NCBI GenBank assembly: GCA_009768925.2
Contig: VHIT02000018.1
Span: 62,001 to 126,000, forward strand
DNA from: Cryptosporidium bovis
Lineage: Eukaryota > Apicomplexa > Conoidasida > Eucoccidiorida > Cryptosporidiidae
Direction: 5' to 3'
DNA: 64,000 nucleotides
Positions within the stretch are counted from its first letter, which is position 1; every line of letters starts with the position of its first letter. The position numbers were made by a program, and so were the translations under genes. The notes beneath the pieces are model-generated. The model was not told the DNA's origin. It did not search any database and saw nothing but the letters and a program-made list of their open reading frames with translations. Shown here piece by piece: positions 45,235-53,468 of this stretch.

Positions 45235-47809
45235 TCACCTCCTTGTCTTTCCTCTACCTCTTAAGCTTCTTCTAGCCCTGCCTTCAATTTTTTTTGGTTC
45301 GTTTTCAAGTAAGACAAACTTATTAACTTCTTTGTCACAAACAGGGCAACCGGCAATGTTTTCTGAGGACGCCTTCTCCGTTAACTTAAGTATTCTTGTT
45401 CCACACAAGTTACAATTTTTGTTTCCTAATAAAACTTTTTGAATATTGGAGGATTTTATTAAGAATGAAACTTCGCAATTTGAACACCTAAATCTCCAAT
45501 CTGGAGAAGAGGTGACGTCCAAGGTAATAATCCCCTCAAAACATGATCTATTTGGGCATGCCATTAAATACAAAGACCTAAGTGAGAAATTGCAAGACTG
45601 ATTAGGACAAAATTTACAAAGCATACTTGTTTTTTTATTCAAAATTGGAGGATCATTGTAACATCTTGGACAAAAAATGTTCTTTATACCATTTTTGTCG
45701 GTAAATAGCAATAACTCAAAATCATCCAATGGACATCTAAGCTCTTTGTATAACTTTAATGAACCTTTTTGAGGGATATTCAAATAAACATCACAATAGG
45801 AACAATATAATTTCTGTGGGAATGTATTTGCCAAATAATTGATATAACGTTTGCATTGTCCACATCTACTTATTCTACTACAAGATGCAGTAACATCTGT
45901 GAAACTCGACCTAAATAAAGATTCAAAAACACTTAAATTTTCGGAAAAATAAACAAATTTCAGTTTAAAAACTGAAAGAGAGTGTTTCAAAACTGCCTTA
46001 TGATTGTATTTGCCTTTAGCAATAAGATTAACATATTTCTCAATCTCACTCCTTACAAGAGGAAAAACGAGTTCATGGTCAATATTTAGGATTCCGTGAG
46101 CAAGAGCCATTCCGAGTTTAGTTGGTTCTAATTTTCTTCCAGAAACAAGTTTAACGTAGTCTCTTTCCTGTATTTTTTGAATATGTGTCGGCATAGAAGC
46201 ATCTGTACCAATGCCATTCTTTTCCATTAAAGATAGAAGCTCACTCTCACTCAAAAGTGGTGGAGGGCTTGTTTCCTTTGTAATTAATTCAATACTCTTT
46301 ATTTTAACTTCCTCTCCTACAGTGAAGTTTGGTATTCCAGTTGAATCATAATAGGAATTTTCTCCATACAATATCTTTAAAAATCCATTATCCGTCATTC
46401 TCATCCCACTTAAAAAGAAAATCTCGCCCTTTACATCAAATTTTACTGTTTCTTTTACAATACTCGCGTCTCTAGAAACAGTAGCTAAAAAGTGGCGACA
46501 AATCATATCATAAAGTCTCCATGAGTCTCCGCTTAAATCATTTTTTGTAGCAGATCTAATGGGAGTAATAGGAGGGTGGTCTCCTGCATCAGACCCATCT
46601 TTTCTTGGAGTAGTAAATCCTGATTTTAATAATTCTGAGGAGTATTTACCCCAAACGGGATGAGAAGTAAACATCTGAATACAATTAATAGGCAATTAAT
46701 ATATTCATCTTAATTGAGTTTCTTTCACAAAAAAAAATAAAACTTACCGATATTGTGGATATAATATCAAATGTTTTTGAATATTGAGATGTTTCAGTTC
46801 TTGGATATGTGATATAGCCAGATAAGTACAGTTTTTCAGCTATTGATAGTGTTTGAAAGGGTCCTATTCCCAGTATTGTAGAGGAAAGTTTTAGCATATT
46901 GACTGTATTTAAAGGAAGTGGTCTGATCCTTCTTGAATTAGTTTTACTGACTTTTATTACACGACCTAATGCGTTATTTTCTTTGTCTTGAATTATTTGA
47001 AGTAAGCACTTTGCTACTTGTAAATCAAAAACTTTTGATCTACACCATTTAAGTGTAAATGTTTGAGAATCTTTCAGAATTGTAACAGAAATAGTGTAAT
47101 ACTTTTCAGAGGCAAAACTGTTAATGGCGTCTCTTCTTCTTACTGCAAAGAAAAGTGTTGGGGTTTGACAAGGGCCGTAAGAAATAATAGAATTTTTATT
47201 AAATTCACCAAATTTACTTCTTAAAAATGTCGTTTGTAGTCTTGAAAAAGCAACCCCAACCTTCAAATCAAGTTCCTGCCTAACATCGACTGAATCTGAT
47301 TCATTTTTGTTTGGATAAACAAGATTTCTCATAGCATCTGAAATATCCTTCGGGGAAATTGAAGAAAACTTCGCTCTGAAGATCCACTCCCTTTGATCCC
47401 TCCCCTTATTCATATTACCAGAGACAACACTAATTACCTCAAAACAAATATTCTCACCTTCCCTATCGCAGTCTAACCATAGGACGAGGTAATTACAACC
47501 CTTTGACTCCTTCTCCAAATGAGAAACCAATTTTGAGGAAGACTCATTTTTTATTATTGGAGCGTCAAATAACGTTATTGGATCGACTTTGTCCCAGTTA
47601 CTATAATTTTTCGGAAATCCAACCTCAAAAACATGCCCAGCTACCGAAGTTACTCTGAAAACAACATTTTTACCCATAAAAGTTCCACTAAACTCATGAA
47701 CCGGAGTCTTTCCACGTCTTGTATTTAATTTACCTTTTGAAAGTGTATTAGCTATGGTCTCTGCTATCGATGGTTTCTCCGCCACCATAAACACTATATT
47801 AAGACTCAT
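45235..47809 (-). CDS. TOP3: DNA topoisomerase III, two exons
   Basis: Two frames join through a 73-base intron (donor GTAAGT starting 47747 minus 1000, i.e. 46747; acceptor AG at 46676-46675). Exon 1 is 47809-46748 (354 codons, phase 0) and exon 2 is 46674-45235, giving 833 residues. Exon 1 holds the TOPRIM domain (AEKPSIAETI, DCDREGENICFE) and the active tyrosine Y335 in GYITYPRTETSQ. Exon 2 continues with HPVWGKYSS, GDHPPITP and LMEKNGIGTDASMPTHI. The C-terminus has many CxxC zinc motifs and a short Arg/Gly-rich tail. Type IA topoisomerases of this class dissolve recombination intermediates. Both ORF ends agree with a spliced gene. Confidence 0.9.
46675..46747 (-). other. 73-base intron in topoisomerase III
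   Basis: On the minus strand the intron begins GTAAGT and ends TTCAG. It joins exons in phase 0 and restores the usual order of topoisomerase III motifs. Confidence 0.85.
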
Positions 47810-47956
47810 TTTTTAAGGAAAAAGTTCGAACCTTACCCTTAAGTCTTGCATCAAGTTTGGCAATTACAACCCCTAAAAAAATGAAAGTAGACGAGACACT
47901 AATTTGACCTTTTCAAGTTTGTAAAAAAAAAGAATACAATAAAAAACCGAGAATAC

Positions 47957-48382
47957 TCATCCCTTGTGTTGATATAAATGATCCATTTTTGAACTCCCTA
48001 GATTAATAATTTTTGGGCATCCATCTCTATCTTTTTCACAAACAGTACATTCTCTACAGTAATAAGCGTCAGCTACGCCTTCAGAACCACAAATAATACA
48101 TCTTCCCTGAAAAGAAATAATAGTTAATTTAATTTAAGAAAGTAAAGCAACTTACATGCGAAGAGCCATAATTACAGTTATCACATATCCGAACAATTGT
48201 TTCAGGGTTAACAAGAGAATCGCAAATAGGGCATTTCCCTTCACATTTGTCACACAGACGTCCAACTGCAACCCCAGGTTGTCTTCTGCACATAATTAAA
48301 TTTGGTTCTATGTTTCAGTGTTTGGTCTTAGTTAATATTGCTCACAAATTTTTTCTAATTGAAACTTACGGTGCCTCGACAT
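47957..48382 (-). CDS. PHF5A: PHF5A/Rds3 splicing factor, three exons
   Basis: This small gene, too short for a long continuous frame, is clear when spliced. Exons are 48382-48370 (MSRH plus one base), 48307-48156 and 48106-47957; introns are 62 and 49 bases with GTAAG donors. The 104-residue product matches PHF5A along its length: [20 protein letters not shown], then [34 protein letters not shown] and [19 protein letters not shown]. All cysteines that fold its zinc knot are present. PHF5A is part of the SF3b complex that recognises the intron branch point, fitting a genome that still has introns. Start and splice sites are mutually supporting. Confidence 0.92.
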
Positions 48383-48489
48383 TTCTCCTATGCAAATAAA
48401 AATAGTAAGACAATGGCGGTATAACTTTTCGTTGTGAAGGAGTGTTATAGACTATTTGGAAATAAAAAAAAGTATACAATCATACAAAA
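48383..48489. promoter_or_regulatory. 107-base divergent promoter, PHF5A/CutA
   Basis: Only 107 bases separate two divergent starts. It contains GGCGG at about 48415-48419 and an AT-rich remainder. It is the tightest divergent promoter in the window. Confidence 0.5.
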
Positions 48490-48831
48490 ATGACAGATAA
48501 AGTTGATGAATTTGATGCAATATTGGTTTATGTCACTACATCGTCTCAGTCTGAAGCTTTATTAATAGCAAAAACATTGGTTGATAAAAAACTCTGTGCC
48601 TGTGTGAATATTATCCCAGAAATAAGAAGTATATATTCATACGATGGAAAGATAAATGACAATATCGAGGTAATGCTTGTGATTAAATCAACGGAAGAGT
48701 TATTTCCTGCTCTTGAGAAAAACATACTGGAACTTCATTCCTATGAGGTGCCAGAGATAATTGCCACAAAGATTGCTTTTGGTCATAATAAATTCATTAA
48801 TTGGATACGTGAAACTGTGAAGAAAGAATGA
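48490..48831 (+). CDS. CutA1-family protein
   Basis: This 113-residue protein matches CutA1 over its full length. Key segments are ILVYVTTSSQSEALLIAK, LVDKKLCACVNIIPEIRSIYSY, IEVMLVIKSTEELFPALE, LHSYEVPEIIA and FINWIRETV. CutA proteins form very stable trimers with a ferredoxin-like fold; bacterial members are linked to divalent-metal tolerance. The role in eukaryotes is unsettled. No signal peptide is seen, so it is probably cytosolic. It is convergent with the SRR1-domain gene 46 bases away. The gene is a single exon from the first ATG. Confidence 0.92.
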   Translation: MTDKVDEFDAILVYVTTSSQSEALLIAKTLVDKKLCACVNIIPEIRSIYSYDGKINDNIEVMLVIKSTEELFPALEKNILELHSYEVPEIIATKIAFGHNKFINWIRETVKKE

Positions 48832-48876
48832 AAAGAACAAGTAATTAAATATACTCAGCAGAGAAAAAACAACACA

Positions 48877-49737
48877 TTACACAGGTAAATTATAAATTGT
48901 AAGGTCGCTAAATGTGTAATTGAACGCAGAGTTATACTTTTCGTTTGCGTATTCGTTTTTGAAACTTGTTTTTTTGAGTGATGACAGAAGTAAATTGCAA
49001 TATCCGCAGTTTTTATTGAAATTTTTGTGGGAGTCTGTTTTAAATGTATTGAGATTATTTCCCCATACAATTATTTTTGTGTTGTCTTTTATGTATACAT
49101 CTTTCCCTGTACCGAAACTAAAATAGTGAAGGAGCATTCCAAATACACAACGATCGCAATGAGGCATAAAGAATAAAAAATTCAACTTTCTATTCCTACC
49201 ATAAATATTATTTTTAAACTGACTAATCACTGTGTCTAAGGGTATTGATAAGTCACTTCCTGTAAAAATCTCAATATGTGTTTGATGTTTCATAAATAAT
49301 TCGAATATCAAATAATTATCAACAAACGTAAATGCAGGATCACAAAAATATATGCTCTCTATGTTTATATCGTCGTTAAGAGCTAAAGTGGCTGCGAGTT
49401 GAAATAATGACGATAAATTTGACTCTCTCCCTTCTTCCAAACTCCCCAATCCTATGACAAATAAGACGATGTTGTTTGTGAGATGGGTACCATTTAAAAT
49501 CATATTTTTCTCAGGACGTGAATTTAAGCATCCCCATTCCATATAAATATGCTTTTTCAGGCAATCTCTTATGTAATTCCAAAATTCGCTTTTTACTAGC
49601 AACTCCTTCCGAGTTAATATATCTGCCTTCAGAGCAAGTATCAATTTATTTGTTTCTTTGGAACTATTTGAATCATCTATTTCACGTAAGCTACCGGAAT
49701 CACTTGCATCTTCGTACTTGTCCGTACCACTTTTCAT
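48877..49737 (-). CDS. SRR1-domain protein
   Basis: This 286-residue protein has the SRR1-like domain: VLFVIGLGSLEEGRESNLSS (compare CYGLGSFSxCxxARYQL), a central YFCDPAF (compare FDPVF), then FFMPHCDRC (compare YMPHCP) and IIVWGNNL at the end (compare IIxIGNSF). SRR1 is known from plant light and clock signalling and from heme regulation in yeast and animals, but the molecular activity is not firmly known. The N-terminal 85 residues are not recognised. The start is the first ATG. It diverges from a small two-exon gene that starts 177 bases away. Confidence 0.78.
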   Translation of the reverse strand: MKSGTDKYEDASDSGSLREIDDSNSSKETNKLILALKADILTRKELLVKSEFWNYIRDCLKKHIYMEWGCLNSRPEKNMILNGTHLTNNIVLFVIGLGSLEEGRESNLSSLFQLAATLALNDDINIESIYFCDPAFTFVDNYLIFELFMKHQTHIEIFTGSDLSIPLDTVISQFKNNIYGRNRKLNFLFFMPHCDRCVFGMLLHYFSFGTGKDVYIKDNTKIIVWGNNLNTFKTDSHKNFNKNCGYCNLLLSSLKKTSFKNEYANEKYNSAFNYTFSDLTIYNLPV

Positions 49738-49913
49738 TAATTTCAGGGTCAGAAAAAAATAATTCGGCGATTTGAACCACTTTCGAATTTATTAGATTGA
49801 TTTGTCATTTTTTGATAATACATAGACACTAATTGCCGCTGAAACAAAATTACATTAATAATTTCAAGTAACCTTAAAATTGATTTCATTTCAAGTATAA
49901 AGTGACTAAAAAA

Positions 49914-50186
49914 ATGACACAAGGATTAAATCACAAGAAAAAACTACCTAAAGTAAAATTAAAAGAAAGAAATAATAAACCGGCTCTACCGAGAAAAGAA
50001 GTAACCTATACTAAGAAAAATATTGTCAGAAAAGTAAGTTAAACTATTAAACCATTTGAATACTATTAATTATCATAATTTAAGGGAAAAAAAATAGTAG
50101 GGATACAAAAGATTGAAAATTTGCTATCAGGAGCGGCGATATCCGCACAGGAACATATGAAACACCTCACAAATAAGCTAAAGTAG
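49914..50186 (+). CDS. UPF0390/C19orf53-like small basic protein, two exons
   Basis: Exon 1 runs 49914-50033 (40 codons), then a GTAAGT intron of 51 bases (50034-50084, ending TTTAAG), then exon 2 to the stop at 50184-50186. The 73-residue product begins MTQGLNHKKKLPKVKLKE, close to the MAQGxxKxxxxKPxK start of the UPF0390 family (human C19orf53). It continues as basic helix RKGKKIVGIQKIENLLSG. Function of the family is unknown; it is small, basic and probably nucleolar. The intron has in-frame coding on both sides and the protein is continuous. Assigned by pattern, so moderate confidence. Confidence 0.62.
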
Positions 50187-50429
50187 ATGTATATGTTTCT
50201 CTAGAACTAGTATCGACACCTACGGAACAAGTCAATACATACCATATACCCAGAAATAGGTGAGAAAGTTGAATCAAATGTAGACGACGGGATTCACCTT
50301 GAAGTAGTTCGATTGGAAAAAAATAGCTATATTTCGCCTATTCAACGTTCTAATTTTTTATTACCTACATTCGAGAAATTTCCTCTTGTTTTGTCTAATT
50401 ATCAACTACGTTTTTCAACGTGCAAGTAG
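50177..50429 (+). pseudogene. Coding-like remnant downstream of the UPF0390-like gene
   Basis: Two overlapping frames look like protein without a start. One, at 50177-50260, reads KVDVYVSLELVSTPTEQVNT and ends at TGA 50261. The other, at 50211-50426, reads on as GEKVESNVDDGIHLEV, RSNFLLPTFEKFPL and YQLRFSTCK before TAG 50427. A +1 shift near 50258 would join them. A GTGAGA site at the junction leaves splicing as an alternative. No family is recognised. Confidence 0.35.
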
Positions 50430-50645
50430 GGCGTATAAGTCCAAAGACTTACCCCATGTGTATTGTGTTGTGAATTAACAATGGCACTATAATTTATGAA
50501 GTTTTCCTAATATCCCATATAGATTTGGAAATAAAAGTGAGGGAATAACATGCTAAGTATTTGTGATGCAATATTATCTTAATTTGCCGCAATGTAGGTA
50601 ACATTAGTGGGTCTTGCACCACTTTCCGAGAAGTTTAACAGGATT

Positions 50646-51143
50646 TCACTCATCCGTAACTTTTTTTTCTTCAACCTCTTCAAAGTTCTCAACCAAATCG
50701 GGAATATCGTCATCTTCGCTGGCTTCTTGATTTGCTTGCGACTCCTCGAGGAGTTTTTGGAATTTTGGGTCATTCAGAAATGCACTTAGATCGACTGGAT
50801 TAAAATGCTGTGGGAGATCCTTAGTAAGTTTTTCTTGCGGATTACCTGAAAGAATGTATGTATTGGAAGCAACGGATGCTTGAAGCCTTGGATTGGAGAA
50901 ATAAAGGCAAGTTCCATTGTTTCTCATCATCATGACCTCTCCAATTGCTGGGAAAAGTTGGCATCTAAAGCGAGAAGTCACGGCCTGAATTTTCTTTGCA
51001 TCGGCCCCAAGTGATTGTTTCTGAGCTCTTTTCTTCCTCCTTGCTGTTCCTTTTCCTCCAACCTGGGTAGCGAGACCAAACTTGTCCCTAAGTCTCTGGC
51101 GAGCCTGTTCAATGGAATCATTTGTAGGTGCTTCAGAGTTCAT
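50646..51143 (-). CDS. Nascent polypeptide-associated complex beta subunit (BTF3)
   Basis: This 165-residue protein is NAC-beta. It has the basic ribosome-binding segment (GGKGTARRKKRAQK), then the NAC domain (residues about 48-115) with KIQAVTSRFRCQLFPAIGEV, a beta strand run and YILSGNPQEKLTKDLP, and an acidic C-tail ending TDE. With NAC-alpha it binds nascent chains at the ribosome exit. Length and order match the family. The start is the first ATG. The 51144-51573 region upstream has CGCGCG at 51199-51204 and no gene. Confidence 0.92.
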   Translation of the reverse strand: MNSEAPTNDSIEQARQRLRDKFGLATQVGGKGTARRKKRAQKQSLGADAKKIQAVTSRFRCQLFPAIGEVMMMRNNGTCLYFSNPRLQASVASNTYILSGNPQEKLTKDLPQHFNPVDLSAFLNDPKFQKLLEESQANQEASEDDDIPDLVENFEEVEEKKVTDE

Positions 51144-51573
51144 TTTTTATTAACTTCTTTCTAAACTCCTATACTAATGTACAGTTTTGGGGATGTTACG
51201 CGCGACACTTTCAAGATTATTTTTCTTTAATTTCATTCATTTTGTCTCGTATTGATTAAAACTATACGTCTTGTGCGCCTCCTTAAATTCCACCCGCATA
51301 ATATTTCGAGGTCTTTAAAAGCGCAGATATACTCCTTTGAAAGAGGTAAGGGAAGGGAAATAATGTTAGAGATACTTATTTTCAGGCACAAAAATATAAG
51401 TTATTTTACCTAAGTGCGTATTTTTTTCATCACAACCACTGTCACCACAACCCAATTCAAGCAGTGCGTTTCCGTTGCATTTGTGACTATTCGCAACCTA
51501 TTTTTTCTTAGTTATATTATTTTACAGATGAATTATTTTTATTAACACTCCCAACGTTTTTTATACCTTACTT

Positions 51574-52365
51574 TTATCCAACAAATATAGACCCCAGTCT
51601 CTTCCTTACTCCGTGTGTTTTTCTAAGTTCTTGCGCCTTTTTTATAATTCTTAAACTCTTCTTGACAAAGTGATCATCTTTGTGTTTGCTCCAAATTTTG
51701 TCTTTAAGAGAAATACACATTGTAGCAATGACAGCTATTTGGTGAGCAATGAGCACTAGTACCATGGCCAAACCGACGACTAGCCAAGATTCAAGAGTGT
51801 TATAGGTTATTCCTGGATATATCATTGTTTCTAGTTTATTAACAACGAGATAATTCAGAACTAGATATGAGAACACAACCGTTAGCAAATTAGCAGTAGT
51901 TAATGTTGAGAAATTGGACACGCGGATAAGGTAATCAATACAAATGAAGACAAGTCCCATCCCATGCATTTGCACCTCCCAATGAATAGGCCTCCACCTT
52001 TCTTTTGGATAAACAATAATCCAGAAAAATGGTACGATTACACTTTGAAGGGAAACACTAAGTTCCCTTAAAAATGTGCACATATATATTAATGGAAACG
52101 AAACATTCACCCTTGTACAACGTTCGTAATCAACCAATGTTGCAACTATATAAAAGAGTAAGGTAGAGGTCCATCCCCAGTTTGTCAAGTAATAGAAAAA
52201 ACTAAAATAATTTGGTCCACAATCTAAAAACATTATCATCCAATCTGTAGCGAAATAACAAACTGACAACACGTCGTATATTAACCTCATTTTTGCTCTT
52301 GAAGTAACCTTGACTCGGCTATCCACCACAGTCACCCTTTTCCTAGAATTGTTATTTTCTTCCAT
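51574..52365 (-). CDS. Polytopic membrane protein, Rolling stone/AIG1-like
   Basis: This 263-residue protein has about six hydrophobic spans. The segment YYLTNWGWTSTLLFYIVATLVD followed by PFFWIIVYP and WEVQMHGMGLVFICIDYLI resembles Rolling stone-like and FAR-17a/AIG1 proteins, which have a TNW-type box and a conserved His in the fourth span region. AIG1 members hydrolyse fatty-acid esters of hydroxy fatty acids; the His would fit, but the match is loose. The basic C-tail (KKSLRIIKKAQELRKTHG) is cytosolic. I cannot separate the two families here. Confidence 0.5.
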   Translation of the reverse strand: MEENNNSRKRVTVVDSRVKVTSRAKMRLIYDVLSVCYFATDWMIMFLDCGPNYFSFFYYLTNWGWTSTLLFYIVATLVDYERCTRVNVSFPLIYMCTFLRELSVSLQSVIVPFFWIIVYPKERWRPIHWEVQMHGMGLVFICIDYLIRVSNFSTLTTANLLTVVFSYLVLNYLVVNKLETMIYPGITYNTLESWLVVGLAMVLVLIAHQIAVIATMCISLKDKIWSKHKDDHFVKKSLRIIKKAQELRKTHGVRKRLGSIFVG

Positions 52366-53030
52366 GATTAGGACATAATTGAATATTTAAAATGTTTGTT
52401 TGCAATTGTATTTAATTTCACGACTTTAAAGATTTATTTTACTTCACAGGCGCTTCAAAAAGATATGAAATTCCATGCTTTGATTTCACGTAGGCCCCAA
52501 ACTGGGCACCTAGTAAAAAAATTAATGGCGCTCATTTGATTTTTGCACATTTCCCTTCTCACAAACAACCCAAATTTGAGTAGGGAAATATTTGTGGGTT
52601 TTGATGGAGAAAAGAACGCCTTACTGGGGGTGAATCAAACCGTCTCAAAAGGAGATTAGGTACGTAATAAAAAAGATTGAATCAAAATTTAAAGAGCAGC
52701 TCAAATTTGGTTACCATTTCTCTTAATAACGTATTTCAATGAATACAACTTATTTACTATGTATAAATTTAGGGTATTAATGGGACTACTTGAGGTGATT
52801 TTTGAGATTAAATAGACGTTGACAAGTGGAAATAACAAAAAAACTGTTTACAGTTTCTATGAAAGTTCGTATCCCTTTTTTCGCCAGACCAACACCCAAT
52901 TGATTTTATTTTGAATATAAATCGAGCTCATTTTGTATTAACTGTCTGTTTGATATTAAATTAAATTCTAAAATAACCTCTCACAATAACTCTATGTGAG
53001 TAGTAGTGTGTCAATTTTGGAGATTATTAT
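52366..53030. other. Intergenic region with an ATTAATGGCGC element
   Basis: This 665-base stretch holds the promoter of the polytopic gene, with ATTAATGGCGC at 52521-52531, about 156 bases upstream of its ATG. A 38-codon open stretch near 52540-52660 has no ATG and is not called. No RNA gene is seen. Confidence 0.35.
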
Positions 53031-53442
53031 TTACTGAAGGTCAGGTAATGCTACCTTTCTGTAACTTTTCTTGGCTTTGGTAAAAGTGGCGTTTCTACGA
53101 AATAAAACTAGATATTGCCGATATGTAACACGATCGAAACAATAGTATGTTGTAGTAATAACCCCGAATGTTCCACAAACCTGCAAATAAATTACTTGAC
53201 TAATATAATAGGAATGGCGAGATAATCACGTGCTTAAGTGATTTCCTAGTTCAAGCTAAGGACATCAGTGACAAAAAATCCAACAGGGTTTAAAATGAAA
53301 CTATTGCAAGAGGATATAGTGTTCATAATGGAAGGTAATATTAAAACTGTGATTGGCACTAATTGATGTAGTAACAGTCATTTACCTTCGAATTCTTAAA
53401 TTCCTCATACAATTTTCTAGAATAGTCCACATTAACACCCAT
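53031..53442 (-). CDS. Two-exon 68-residue gene of unknown function
   Basis: A small gene, in the gap after glycogen phosphorylase on the same strand, is suggested by splicing. Exon 1 is 53442-53386 (19 codons, MGVNVDYSRKLYEEFK...) and exon 2 is 53180-53031 (49 codons plus stop). The intron of 205 bases starts GTAAAT and ends TTTGCAG, phase 0. The product has a hydrophobic run (CGTFGVITTTYYCF) and a basic tail (KAKKSYRKVALPDLQ). It starts only 27 bases after the phosphorylase stop, so exon 1 is the weaker half. No family recognised; a single-span membrane protein is possible. Confidence 0.5.
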
Positions 53443-53468
53443 TATAGTCACTTTGTTGAATTGAAGAT

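Noticed and set aside
52515-52660. A 38-codon plus-strand open stretch (VGFDGEKNALLG) that faintly recalls an Sm/LSM motif
   Set aside because: It has no ATG, no complete Sm fold and no splice model that extends it.
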